DNA from: JADJWR01 sp964509545
GTDB lineage: Bacteria > Pseudomonadota > Gammaproteobacteria > Burkholderiales > Burkholderiaceae_F
Assembly: GCA_964509545.1 (NCBI GenBank)
Contig: CAZDXQ010000076.1
Span: forward strand, 1 to 12,425
Length of the DNA stretch: 12,425 nucleotides
Reading direction: 5' to 3'
How positions within the stretch are numbered: position 1 is the stretch's first letter; each line of letters starts with the position of its first letter. The position numbers were made by a program, and so were the translations under genes. This document shows, piece by piece, positions 1 through 7,535 of the stretch. The notes under the pieces were generated by a model. That model ran no database searches. It saw only the letters and a list, made by a program, of their open reading frames with translations, and had not been told where the DNA came from.

Positions 1-176
1 GGCGCATCGCGTCGTTGCGGCTCGGGTCCTTGCCTCGGGCAATGGTCCCCTCGCCCCGCCTCGCGCTGCATCCCCAGGCGGCCCCGCCGCGACCGCCGGG
101 GATTCTGAGATAGGTTCTAGTACCCGCTGCGGCCGGGTATTGTGCGGCCGCGCGCCACGCCTGCCTGTTCCCATCC

Positions 177-887
177 ATGCTGCAACTGCCGCTTCGCCAG
201 CATGTCGCCCGCCTGCTGGCCGACTGGCGGACTCTGGCCGAGCGTTTCCTCGCCTCGCCGCAGGGTGCCGCGCTGCAGGCGTTTCTCGAAGGGCGCGCGG
301 CGGCCGGCGCGTCGATCTATCCGCCACAGCCCTTTCATGCGCTCGAACTGACGCCGCTCGAGCGCGTTCGCGCCGTCATCCTCGGCCAGGACCCGTACCA
401 TGGCGCCGGCCAGGCGCACGGTCTCGCCTTTTCCGTCCCGGAAGGGGTGCGGCCGCCGCCGAGCCTGCGCAACATCTTTGTCGAACTGAACCGGGATCTG
501 GGCTGCCCGGCGCCGCCCTCCGGCAACCTGCAGCATTGGGCGCGCCAGGGCGTGCTGCTGCTCAACGCCGTGCTGACCGTCGAGGAGGGCCGGCCGGCGA
601 GTCATGCCGGCATCGGCTGGGAACGCTTCACCGATACGGTGATCGAGACGCTGGCGCGGCACGCCTCGCCGAAGGTGTTCCTGCTGTGGGGCGCGCATGC
701 GCAGGCCAGCGAGCCGCGGATCGCCGCGGCGGAAACCGGCCATTGCGTGCTGACTGCCAACCATCCGAGCCCGCTGTCGGCACGGCGCGGCCCGCAACCG
801 TTCATCGGTTGCGGCCATTTTTCGCTGGCGAACGCGTTTCTCGAATCGAAGGCCCGTGGCGCGATCGACTGGTGCGCTGGGGAATAG
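177..887 (+). CDS. ung: Uracil-DNA glycosylase (family 1)
   Basis: This 236-aa protein excises uracil from DNA, arising from cytosine deamination or dUTP misincorporation, and starts base-excision repair in the cytoplasm. The water-activating loop GQDPYHG is at residues 70-76, with catalytic Asp72 and the uracil-stacking region after it (GLAFSV, 82-87). The minor-groove intercalation loop HPSPLS is at 196-201 and carries His196. An LLLN segment near 127-130 supplies the uracil-recognising Asn. Length matches the usual 225-235 aa of bacterial Ung, so the gene looks complete. The ATG at 177 gives the expected N-terminus, although no clear Shine-Dalgarno sequence precedes it. It stands alone: the next gene starts about 160 bp downstream. 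The family assignment is close to certain. Confidence 0.96.
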   Translation: MLQLPLRQHVARLLADWRTLAERFLASPQGAALQAFLEGRAAAGASIYPPQPFHALELTPLERVRAVILGQDPYHGAGQAHGLAFSVPEGVRPPPSLRNIFVELNRDLGCPAPPSGNLQHWARQGVLLLNAVLTVEEGRPASHAGIGWERFTDTVIETLARHASPKVFLLWGAHAQASEPRIAAAETGHCVLTANHPSPLSARRGPQPFIGCGHFSLANAFLESKARGAIDWCAGE

Positions 888-987
888 CGCCGTGCGCCGT
901 CGCACCGACTCGAAGCGCGCGCGCCACTGAATGCCGGACGTCGACTGCCAGGCTCAATTGCCGACCAGCGGGCCGGAGATGCCCTGC

Positions 988-1019
988 TAAGGGCTAACCC
1001 TTAACAAACGGAGCATAAT
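988..1019 (+). promoter_or_regulatory. Possible promoter/operator of trkH
   Basis: A perfect inverted repeat, TAAGGG-CTAA-CCCTTA, lies at 988-1003. It is followed at 1014-1019 by CATAAT, one base from the consensus -10 box. No good -35 box sits 16-18 bp upstream; that position falls inside the inverted repeat. This arrangement would suit an operator for a repressor or an activator site. If CATAAT is the -10 box, transcription would start near 1026, leaving about 20 nt before the ATG at 1045. This is inference from sequence only. Confidence 0.35.
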
Positions 1020-1044
1020 CGCGGCCGCTTTGCCGCAGACCCCG

Positions 1045-2514
1045 ATGTCCGCCGTCGCGCGTTCGCTGTTCCCCCTTTTCAATGTCCTGGGCGCGAGCAT
1101 CGCGGTCTTCGCCGCGGCGATGCTCGCGCCGCTGGCGGTGGCGTTCTTCGGCGACGAGGAGGCACTGACCGCATACGACACGGCGTTTCTGATCACGTTC
1201 GTCAGCGGCGCGGCGATATGGCTGGCCACGCGGCCGTTCAAGCGCGAACTTCAGCCGCGCGACGGCTTCCTGCTGGTGACGCTGATCTGGACCGTGCTGC
1301 CGGCGTTCGCCACGCTGCCGCTGCTGCTGCACCTGCGGGGCCTGTCCTTCACCGACGCCTATTTCGAGGCGGTTTCGGGGATGACGACGACCGGCGCGAC
1401 CACGCTTTCCAGCTTGGACGAATTGCCGGCGTCGATCAACTTCTGGCGCTGCCTGCTGCAGTGGATCGGCGGCATGGGCATCCTGGTGCTGATGGTGGCG
1501 ATCCTGCCGATGCTCGGCGTCGGCGGCACGCAGCTGTTCCGCGCCGAGACGGCGGGGCCGATCAAGGACACCAAGCTGACGCCACGCATCACCGACACCG
1601 CGATCGGCCTGTGGAGCGTCTACGGCGCCATCTCGCTGGCCTGCTTCCTCGCGTACTGGGCCGGTGGCATGGGCGCGCTCGACGCGGCGATGCACATGTT
1701 CACGACGATGAGCCTTGGCGGGTTGTCGTCGTATGACGCCAGCTTCGGCCACTTCGATTCGCCGCTGCTGGAATGGATCGCAGTGGTCTTCATGGTCGTG
1801 GCGAGCATCAATTTCGCGCTTTACTTCCTCGTCCTGCGCAAGCGATCGGTCGGCGTGCTTTTTTCCGACGTCGAGGCGCGCGGCACGGTGCTGGTGCTGG
1901 CGGGCAGCGTGTTGCTGGTCGCCGGCTATCTGCTCTGGCAGGGCGTATACAGCGAGCCCTGGGTGGCCCTGCGCCACTCAGCCTTCAACGTCGTGTCGAT
2001 CGCTTCCACCACCGGCTACGCGACCGTGGACTTCAACCAGTGGCCGAGCTTCGCGCCCTGGTTCATGCTGATGCTCTCCGGCGTCGCCACCAGTGCCGGC
2101 TCGACCGGCGCCGGCATCAAGATGATCCGCTTCATCGTGCTGCTGAAGCAGGCGCGGCGCGAGATGCTGCGGGCGCTGCATCCGAGCGTGATCAGCCCGG
2201 TGAGGCTGCGCGATGCGGTCGTCGAGAACAACGTGATCTTCGCCGTGCTCGCCTTCATGCTGATGTACGGCAGCACGGTGATCGCGCTGACCTTTCTGCT
2301 GACGATCTCCGGCCTGGACGTCATCACCGCCTTCTCCGCGGTCGTCGCCTGCGTCAACAACATGGGCCCGGGTTTGAATCAGGTGGGGCCGGCGACCAAC
2401 TACGCGGTGCTCGATGACTTCGAGACCTGGGTCTGCACGGTGGCGATGCTGCTCGGCCGGCTGGAGATGATGTCGGTCTTCGTGCTGCTCACGCCGGCGT
2501 TCTGGCGCAGTTAG
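1045..2514 (+). CDS. trkH: TrkH-family potassium uptake channel subunit
   Basis: This 489-aa inner-membrane protein belongs to the TrkH/KtrB superfamily. These proteins form the K+-translocating channel of the Trk system, gated by the cytosolic NAD/ATP-binding TrkA. Four membrane-pore-membrane repeats are visible, each with its filter loop: TTTGATT, TTMSLGGLSS, ASTTGYATVDF and NNMGPGL. Hydrophobic helices fill the rest, and length matches E. coli TrkH (about 483 aa). I chose the ATG at 1045 because TrkH proteins begin close to the first helix. A TTG at 1030 in the same frame would add five residues. Neither start has a clear ribosome-binding site. No trkA is present in the window, so the partner must be encoded elsewhere. 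Family certainty is high; assignment to TrkH rather than the paralogue TrkG is by similarity only. Confidence 0.93.
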   Translation: MSAVARSLFPLFNVLGASIAVFAAAMLAPLAVAFFGDEEALTAYDTAFLITFVSGAAIWLATRPFKRELQPRDGFLLVTLIWTVLPAFATLPLLLHLRGLSFTDAYFEAVSGMTTTGATTLSSLDELPASINFWRCLLQWIGGMGILVLMVAILPMLGVGGTQLFRAETAGPIKDTKLTPRITDTAIGLWSVYGAISLACFLAYWAGGMGALDAAMHMFTTMSLGGLSSYDASFGHFDSPLLEWIAVVFMVVASINFALYFLVLRKRSVGVLFSDVEARGTVLVLAGSVLLVAGYLLWQGVYSEPWVALRHSAFNVVSIASTTGYATVDFNQWPSFAPWFMLMLSGVATSAGSTGAGIKMIRFIVLLKQARREMLRALHPSVISPVRLRDAVVENNVIFAVLAFMLMYGSTVIALTFLLTISGLDVITAFSAVVACVNNMGPGLNQVGPATNYAVLDDFETWVCTVAMLLGRLEMMSVFVLLTPAFWRS

Positions 2515-2517
2515 GCA

Positions 2518-2534
2518 CGGCAACGCCGTTGCCG
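2518..2534 (+). terminator. Hairpin just after trkH, possible terminator
   Basis: A near-perfect palindrome begins four bases after the trkH stop. The stem is CGGCAA / TTGCCG around a five-base loop, and the palindrome could pair further inward. No T-run follows, so it is either a weak intrinsic terminator or a 3'-end-protecting hairpin. Confidence 0.4.
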
Positions 2535-2679
2535 GGCTGAAACGCGCGCCCCGTCGCAGGCGCCGAGCGGCAATCGATTACGCCGGGCGACGGGCCGCCG
2601 CCGCGGCGGCCTCCCGTGTCAGCGCGCGACCGTCACCGCGCGTTGATGCGCCGCGGCCCGCGTCGGGCCGGTTCGCTGC

Positions 2680-2686
2680 AAGGGGG
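2680..2686 (+). promoter_or_regulatory. Ribosome-binding site fixing a GTG start
   Basis: AAGGGGG lies five bases before the GTG at 2692. This strong Shine-Dalgarno-like match is the main reason to accept the GTG start for the BCS1-like ATPase. Confidence 0.6.
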
Positions 2687-2691
2687 ATCCC

Positions 2692-3963
2692 GTGGTCGAG
2701 TCGCTGCAATCGGCGTTTGCGTCGAGTCCGCTGCTGTCCGGTGGCGCCGCGCTGGCCGTCGCCGGCATCCTCGCCGTTTGGCTGCGCGAGGTCCCCAGCA
2801 AGGTCGCGGCGTGGGCGCGGCATTTTCTCGTCACCACGCTCGCCGTCGACAGCCGCGACGAGTTGATGTTTCCGGCGCTGGTCGAGTACATGGACAGCCG
2901 CGACGCGCTGCGGCGGATCAACAACTTCACCGTGCGCACCGTGCGCCAGCAAAGTTCCAGCTACCAGAGCCTGCAGGACGAACTGCAGCAGGGCGGGCGG
3001 CCGGCGGCGCTGTTTTCGCCCGGTGAAGGTTTCCACATCTTCTTCCTCGACGGCCGGCTGATGTGGATGAAGCGCGAGGTCCAGGTCGGAGCGGTGGTCG
3101 TCGAGAAGATCACGCTGTCCACCCCCGGTCGCGACAAGCGGCCGCTGGAGGCGATCGTGCACGCGGCGATGAACCAGCGCATCGAACGCGAGCTGAACCG
3201 GATCGCGGTGTACGTGCCCAGCCCGTACAACAACGAGTGGACGCGGGCGCGGCTGGGCAACAACCGCAAGCTCGACTCGGTTGTGCTCAAGGCGGGGCAA
3301 AAGGAGGCGGTTCTGGCCGACCTCGAGCGCTTCTTCGCCTCGCGCGAACGCTACGAGACGCTGGGCATTCCGTGGCGGCGCGGCTACCTGCTGTACGGCC
3401 CGCCGGGAACGGGCAAGACGTCGCTGGTCACGGCGCTGGCCTCCGAGCTGCGGCTAAACGTGTGCGTGCTGTCGCTCGCGTCGCCGAACGTCACCGACGA
3501 GAAGATCGGCAACCTGCTGGCCAGCGTGCCGCGGCGTTCGGTGATCCTGATCGAGGACGTCGACGCCTTCTTTCAGCAGCGTCACAAGGCCGATACCGGC
3601 GTCAAGGTGTCGTACTCCGGCTTCATCAATGCGCTCGACGGCGTTGCCGCCCACGAGGGTTCGGTGGTGTTCCTGACCACCAACCATCCGCAGCTGATCG
3701 ACGAGGCCGCGATCCGCTCCGGCCGCGTCGACTTCCGCATGGAGCTCGGGCTGTGCGATCGCGACCAGCTGGCGCGGATGTTCCGCAAGTTCTTCGACGA
3801 CGAGGCCGCGGCGGCACAATTCGCCGATGCGGTGAGCCCGGACCGCTGGTCGCCGGCGCAGGTGCAGGAGCGGCTGCTCAAGGCGGCGTCAGCGGACGAG
3901 GCGATCCGGCTTTTTACCGAGTCCTCGATGGCGGAGACGGTGCCGCTGCTGCGCGCTGCATAA
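2692..3963 (+). CDS. BCS1-like AAA+ ATPase with N-terminal membrane anchor
   Basis: This 423-aa AAA+ protein resembles mitochondrial BCS1. One hydrophobic segment (about 15-31) is followed by a BCS1-type N-terminal region ending in the linker that leads into GIPWRRGYLLYGPPG. The ATPase core has Walker A GPPGTGKTS (236-244), a Walker B-like segment ILIEDVD (285-291), sensor-1 TTN with Asn331 and the arginine region IRSGRVD (341-347). The phrase SGFINALDG (309-317) is typical of BCS1. In eukaryotes BCS1 moves folded Rieske iron-sulfur protein across the inner mitochondrial membrane. Bacteria use Tat for Rieske protein, so the bacterial homologue's substrate is unknown and should not be assumed. 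Neighbours (trkH, a cyclase) give no functional hint. GTG start with a strong ribosome-binding site. Family confidence is high; function is open. Confidence 0.88.
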   Translation: MVESLQSAFASSPLLSGGAALAVAGILAVWLREVPSKVAAWARHFLVTTLAVDSRDELMFPALVEYMDSRDALRRINNFTVRTVRQQSSSYQSLQDELQQGGRPAALFSPGEGFHIFFLDGRLMWMKREVQVGAVVVEKITLSTPGRDKRPLEAIVHAAMNQRIERELNRIAVYVPSPYNNEWTRARLGNNRKLDSVVLKAGQKEAVLADLERFFASRERYETLGIPWRRGYLLYGPPGTGKTSLVTALASELRLNVCVLSLASPNVTDEKIGNLLASVPRRSVILIEDVDAFFQQRHKADTGVKVSYSGFINALDGVAAHEGSVVFLTTNHPQLIDEAAIRSGRVDFRMELGLCDRDQLARMFRKFFDDEAAAAQFADAVSPDRWSPAQVQERLLKAASADEAIRLFTESSMAETVPLLRAA

Positions 3964-3979
3964 CGGCTGCGGCGCGCCG

Positions 3980-3995
3980 GTGCCGATGGCGGCAC
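3980..3995. terminator. Hairpin between convergent genes
   Basis: GTGCCG-ATGG-CGGCAC is a perfect 6-bp stem, 16 bases after the BCS1-like stop. The 10-bp palindrome CAAGCGCTTG (3995-4004) directly abuts it. The position between two convergent genes suggests a bidirectional terminator, but no T-tract is present. Confidence 0.4.
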
Positions 3996-4115
3996 AAGCG
4001 CTTGCGAGGCGCTCGCCGAGCGCAACGCGCCGATTGGCGGGGCGGGTCTCACGGCCTTTGGCGATGCGGCGTGGTCGCCGCCCTCGCGCGGCGGCAGCCG
4101 GCAGGCGTTGCCGAA

Positions 4116-5012
4116 TCAGCCGGCCGCGACCGCCCAGCGCCACGTGTCGCGACCCGCCGCCTTGGCCTCGTAGAGGGCGCGGTCGGCGCGCGCCAACGCG
4201 TCCGCCAATGGTTCCGCCGCGCCTACTTCCGCCATGCCGGCGCTTGCCCGCAGGTGCAGCGTCGCGCCATCGGCCAGGCGCAGAGGAGCGGTGCGCAGGG
4301 CCTGCAGGATGCGCTCCACCGCGCGTCGCGCCGCCTCGCGGTCCGAAGCCTGCAGCAGCGCGAGGAACTCCTCGCCGCCAAAACGGAACACCGGCTCGCC
4401 GGCGCGGCAATGACTGCGCAGCAGGATGGCCACATGTTGCAATGCCTGGTCGCCGGCCGCATGGCCCTGCGTGTCGTTGACGCGCTTGAAGTGGTCGAGG
4501 TCGAGGATCAGCGCCAGCAGCATTTCCCCGTGCCGCTGCGCCTGGGCGCGGCAGCGCAGGAATTCCTCCTCCAGCCCGTAGCGCAGCGGCAGCCCGGTCA
4601 GCGGGTCGATGCGCGCGCTGTGGGCGAGGTACGCCGTCTTCAGGTGTGCCAGGTCGGCGACGACGCCGGCCTGTGTCCGCTCGAAGATATCCAGTTCCCC
4701 GGCATCCCCGGCCTCGCCGGCCAGGATGCGGTGGCAGATGCGCTGCGCCGCGTCGTGCATCTGCCGATGGTGCTCGTGCAGGCGCCGGGCGGCGACGACG
4801 TCGAGCTGATCGAGGCGCTCGCGGTAGCGCTGCATCCAGGCGTCGAAGCGGCAACGGTGGTGCGCGTCGTCGGCCAGCACATCGCGGCCCGGCGGCGTGC
4901 GCAGCACCGCGCAGCGCAGAATGCGGCGCGTCCACGACATGTGCCATTGCGCGGCTTCGTCGAGTTCGAGCACGAAGCGCTCGGTGTCGTGGTTGAAGGC
5001 GTCGGCGCACAC
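4116..5012 (-). CDS. CZB-GGDEF diguanylate cyclase, DgcZ-like
   Basis: This 298-aa cytoplasmic protein makes the second messenger c-di-GMP from two GTP. The C-terminal half is a GGDEF domain: DPLTGLP at 136-142, the metal-binding LILDLDHFKRVND (168-180, Asp171), and active-site GGEEF at 212-216. The N-terminal half matches the chemoreceptor zinc-binding (CZB) domain of E. coli DgcZ/YdeH, with His24, Cys54 (CRFDAW), His82 and His86 as likely zinc ligands. In DgcZ zinc binding inhibits the cyclase. The inhibitory I-site, normally RxxD five residues before GGEEF, reads RAGE (203-206). The start is a GTG that gives the DgcZ-like N-terminus. No ribosome-binding site and no nearby in-frame alternative start are visible. 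It lies 162 bp downstream of ldtD on the same strand, so co-transcription is possible. Confidence 0.9.
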   Translation of the reverse strand: MCADAFNHDTERFVLELDEAAQWHMSWTRRILRCAVLRTPPGRDVLADDAHHRCRFDAWMQRYRERLDQLDVVAARRLHEHHRQMHDAAQRICHRILAGEAGDAGELDIFERTQAGVVADLAHLKTAYLAHSARIDPLTGLPLRYGLEEEFLRCRAQAQRHGEMLLALILDLDHFKRVNDTQGHAAGDQALQHVAILLRSHCRAGEPVFRFGGEEFLALLQASDREAARRAVERILQALRTAPLRLADGATLHLRASAGMAEVGAAEPLADALARADRALYEAKAAGRDTWRWAVAAG

Positions 5013-5139
5013 GAGACCATGATGCCGGAGAAAGTTCCGCGACGGCTGATCTGCGTTCAGACTCCGCGTCTGCCGACCGCGGCACGGCCGGCCGGAGCGA
5101 TCGTCCCGGGCGCCACAGGGCCATGCCGTGTCTTGGCGC

Positions 5140-5163
5140 CGGTCGCCTTCGGCGAATCGACCG
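5140..5163 (-). terminator. Weak hairpin after ldtD
   Basis: The region between the ldtD stop and the cyclase start holds CGGTCG (5140-5145) and CGACCG (5158-5163) as an inverted repeat. A competing inner stem is TCGCC-TTC-GGCGA. No T-tract follows. It may attenuate or terminate ldtD transcription, but such inverted repeats are common by chance in GC-rich DNA. Confidence 0.25.
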
Positions 5164-5174
5164 AGGCGGCGGAT

Positions 5175-6824
5175 CTATCGTGCGGCGGCGGGCCGTCGCC
5201 CCGGATCGACCGGCGCGAACCGGAACGGCGCTGCCAGCGCCCGGACGATCGGCCCGTCGCGGTTGTACAGGTCGGGACGGAACTGCAGTTCGCCGTCGGT
5301 CACGCTGGCCGTGAAGTACAGCAGCAGCACCGGCACGGTCCGGCGGACCGGGACCGTCTGCGTCCTGCCGCTGGCGATCGCCTCGCGCAACTGCGGCTCC
5401 GACCAGCGCTGCGCATCGTCGAGCAGCAGCGTGGCCAGGTCGAGCGGCCGTTCGATGCGGATGCAGCCGGAGCTGAAGGCGCGCACCGTCTTCTCGAACA
5501 GCGCGCGCGACGGCGTGTCGTGCAGGTATACCGAGTGCTCGTTGGGGAACATGAACTTGATCGTGCCGAGCGGGTTCTCCCGTCCCGGCGCCTGCACGAT
5601 CTGGTGCGGGAAGGCGCGCGGCTGGCTGCGGTACAGCGACCAGTCGATCGTCGACGGATCAATGCGGCGGCCGGCGCGGTCGAGGATGCGCATGTCGTGC
5701 TGCTGCAGGTAGCTTGGATCGCGGATCACCTTCGGCAGCACGTCCTCGCGCAGGATGGTCGGCGGCACGTTCCATTCCGGATTGAGCACCAGGTACTTCA
5801 TCAGCGCGCGGAACTCCGGCGTGGTGCGGAACGGCCGGCCGACGACCACGCGCGAAGACCAGGCAGGCCTGTCGTTGAGCCACAGTTGCGCACCGAAGCC
5901 GGCGATGTCGACCAGCAGGTAGTCGCCGGCGAGTTCACGCGCCACCCAGCGCAGCCGTTCGAGATTGGCGCGCACCTGGGCAATGCGCTCGGCGACGGTC
6001 ACGTTCATCGCCGCCAGGCTGGCGCGTCCGAGCACGCCGTCGGCCTCGAGTCCGTGCCGCGCCTGGAAGTGCTGCACGGCGGCTTCGAGCGCCGCATCGA
6101 AGGCTGTTCCGTCGTCGGTCGCATCGAGTTCGCCGTCCGCCCGCAGCCGCTGGCGCAGCTGGCGCACACGCGGACCCGCCGCGCCGCGTTCGAGCTTGGG
6201 GCCGTCGTCGACCCTCGGCCAGCCGCCGCGGCGCTCGATCTCGCGCAACTGCGCCAGCGCACGGCGCAGGTCTCGATACAGAGGCAGGCGAGGCGCCAGC
6301 GCTTCGAGCGCGGCGCCCGGATCCGCCGCGGCGAGCAGGTTGGCCAGCGCGGCTGCGGGATCGGCGCCATCGAGCGTGCGGGCGAAGTTCCAGCCGTGCT
6401 GCAGGCTGCGCGGATCGGCTTTGCCGAAGTACAGGTGATAAGCCAGGCGGACGAAGGCGTCGGTCAGCAGCAGTTCACGCTCGGCCTGCGCGCGTTCGCC
6501 GTCGGCCGCAGCGTTGGCGAGCAGGTCCGCGTGATAGTCGCGCGGGTCGAGCCCGTGCGTGCGGCTGGCCTCGATCGCCGCCAGCAGCGCGCGCTCGCGC
6601 GTCGCTTCGGCCCAGAGCGGGACGAAGCCGCGCTTCTCGTAGAGCGCGGCGACGAGCGCGCGGGCCGCCGCGGAGCCGGCGCCGATGCGCGCGTCGCCGG
6701 CGCTGCGCAGGGCTTCGACCCGGTTGCGCAGCGCCTCGCTAAGTGGCTCGGCGGCGGCGACGCCGAAAAGCGCGGACGCGGCAAGCAGCAGCCCCAGCAG
6801 CCACGGGCGCAGGGGCGTGCGCAT
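5175..6824 (-). CDS. ldtD: L,D-transpeptidase, YcbB/LdtD type
   Basis: This 549-aa periplasmic enzyme forms 3-3 (mDAP-mDAP) cross-links in peptidoglycan, which bypass penicillin-binding proteins. A signal peptide (MRTPLRPW, then a leucine/alanine-rich core, likely cleavage after Ala25) starts at the ATG at 6824. Upstream in-frame starts would put an unrelated Arg/Pro-rich stretch before the signal, so I rejected them. Residues 212-275 form a peptidoglycan-binding domain (LGRASLAAMNV at its end). The YkuD catalytic domain spans about 300-460, with His435 in YLHDTPS and catalytic Cys454 in SSGCIR. Organisation matches E. coli LdtD (about 615 aa), slightly shorter. It diverges from mepK, whose product cuts the same bonds; in E. 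coli ycbB and ycbK are also adjacent. Confidence 0.92.
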   Translation of the reverse strand: MRTPLRPWLLGLLLAASALFGVAAAEPLSEALRNRVEALRSAGDARIGAGSAAARALVAALYEKRGFVPLWAEATRERALLAAIEASRTHGLDPRDYHADLLANAAADGERAQAERELLLTDAFVRLAYHLYFGKADPRSLQHGWNFARTLDGADPAAALANLLAAADPGAALEALAPRLPLYRDLRRALAQLREIERRGGWPRVDDGPKLERGAAGPRVRQLRQRLRADGELDATDDGTAFDAALEAAVQHFQARHGLEADGVLGRASLAAMNVTVAERIAQVRANLERLRWVARELAGDYLLVDIAGFGAQLWLNDRPAWSSRVVVGRPFRTTPEFRALMKYLVLNPEWNVPPTILREDVLPKVIRDPSYLQQHDMRILDRAGRRIDPSTIDWSLYRSQPRAFPHQIVQAPGRENPLGTIKFMFPNEHSVYLHDTPSRALFEKTVRAFSSGCIRIERPLDLATLLLDDAQRWSEPQLREAIASGRTQTVPVRRTVPVLLLYFTASVTDGELQFRPDLYNRDGPIVRALAAPFRFAPVDPGRRPAAAR

Positions 6825-6864
6825 CCGGCCACGCGGCACGACCTTTTGGCGGATACCAAGTACC

Positions 6865-6874
6865 GTATTCAGGG
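6865..6874. repeat. Direct repeat GTATTCAGGG, copy 1
   Basis: First of two exact 10-bp copies in the ldtD/mepK intergenic region, 69 bp start to start. It lies about 40 bp upstream of the ldtD start codon, on the plus strand. It could be an operator half or a promoter element. Confidence 0.55.
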
Positions 6875-6933
6875 TTGCGGCCGAGGGTGGCCGCCCGCGG
6901 CTGCGCTGTACCATCGGCGCCTTTGTCGGGCGA

Positions 6934-6943
6934 GTATTCAGGG
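6934..6943. repeat. Direct repeat GTATTCAGGG, copy 2
   Basis: Second exact copy. Its AGGG end lies eight bases before the mepK ATG and can serve as the mepK ribosome-binding site. A protein or RNA binding here could therefore affect mepK translation as well as transcription (inference). Confidence 0.55.
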
Positions 6944-6951
6944 CGATCCAC

Positions 6952-7500
6952 ATGCAATCGGGTTCTGGCGACCACGCTGGCGGGCGCCGGCGCATTCTGC
7001 GTGCCTTTGGCTGGGCAGCGCTGCTCGCGCTGCCGTATTCGCCGGCGGCATGGGCTTCCGCGCCGCGTTCTCTGTCCTTGTATCACACGCACACCGGGGA
7101 GCGCTTCGACGCCGTCTACTTCGAGCATGGCGAGTACCTGCCCGACGCCATCGCCGAACTGAGCCGTCTGCTGCGCGACTTCCGTACCGGCGATGTCTGC
7201 GCTTTCGACGCGCGGCTGTTCGACACGTTGCATGCGCTGAATCTCGCCTGCGGCGAGGGAACCTACGAGGTCGTTTCGGCCTACCGTTCCGAGCGCACCA
7301 ACCAGATGCTGCGCCAGCACAGCAGGCGGGTGGCCACCAACAGCCTGCACCTTTCCGGCCGCGCCATCGATGTGCGCCTGAACGGCCGCGACACGCGCCG
7401 CCTGCGCGATGCGGCGCTGGCGCTGCAGGCCGGAGGCGTCGGCTACTACGCCCGTTCCAACTTCGTGCACCTGGACACGGGGCCGGTGCGCACCTGGTGA
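6952..7500 (+). CDS. mepK: Murein L,D-endopeptidase MepK/YcbK (DUF882, M15 type)
   Basis: This 182-aa periplasmic zinc peptidase is of the YcbK family. E. coli MepK cleaves the 3-3 cross-links made by L,D-transpeptidases. The N-terminus holds GRRRILRAFGW and a hydrophobic stretch ending AAWA (about residues 11-36), which resembles a twin-arginine (Tat) signal as in E. coli YcbK. Zinc ligands in the M15 pattern are His133 and Asp140 (HLSGRAID) and His173 (FVHLDTG). The hallmark GGVGYYARSNFVHLDTGP is intact at 161-178, and the length equals E. coli YcbK (182 aa). I chose the ATG at 6952 because it is followed at once by the export signal and preceded by AGGG at good spacing; the frame is open much further upstream but that stretch is antisense to ldtD. 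Confidence 0.93.
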   Translation: MQSGSGDHAGGRRRILRAFGWAALLALPYSPAAWASAPRSLSLYHTHTGERFDAVYFEHGEYLPDAIAELSRLLRDFRTGDVCAFDARLFDTLHALNLACGEGTYEVVSAYRSERTNQMLRQHSRRVATNSLHLSGRAIDVRLNGRDTRRLRDAALALQAGGVGYYARSNFVHLDTGPVRTW

Positions 7501-7501
7501 A

Positions 7502-7529
7502 GGCGCGCGCGGCCGCCGCCGTGCGCGCC
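7502..7529. terminator. Bidirectional terminator-like hairpin between mepK and uspA
   Basis: GGCGCGC (7502-7508) and GCGCGCC (7523-7529) form a perfect 7-bp GC stem. It fills the 35-bp gap between convergent genes, where a shared terminator is expected. No T-tract is visible on either strand. Confidence 0.5.
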
Positions 7530-7535
7530 GATCGA

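Larger units (their letters stand above)
6825..6951. promoter_or_regulatory. Shared divergent promoter region ldtD/mepK
   Basis: These 127 bp must hold the promoters of both divergent genes. No convincing -35/-10 pair could be picked on either strand. The region carries two exact copies of GTATTCAGGG, listed separately. A single control region would let both genes respond to one regulator; that is inference from the layout. Confidence 0.5.

Noticed and set aside
82..101. Inverted repeat CCCCG/CGGGG upstream of ung as a terminator
   Set aside because: The stem is only five base pairs with a 10-base loop and no T-tract, so it is easily explained by chance in GC-rich DNA. Nothing else convincing was found in 1-176.
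117..905. Minus-strand frame of 262 codons opposite ung
   Set aside because: It is the antisense shadow of a clear uracil-DNA glycosylase and has no recognisable motif.
994..2523. Two long minus-strand frames opposite trkH (994-1977 and 1978-2523)
   Set aside because: They are Arg/His/Gln-rich with no motifs, and trkH on the other strand has all four filter loops intact.
3889..5124. Minus-strand frame of 411 codons over the cyclase
   Set aside because: It is a shifted reading of the same region, Arg/Ala/Pro-rich, while the true frame carries GGEEF and DPLTGLP.
6825..6995. N-terminal extension of ldtD to 6995
   Set aside because: It would place 57 Arg/Pro-rich residues before a clear signal peptide and run into the start of mepK.
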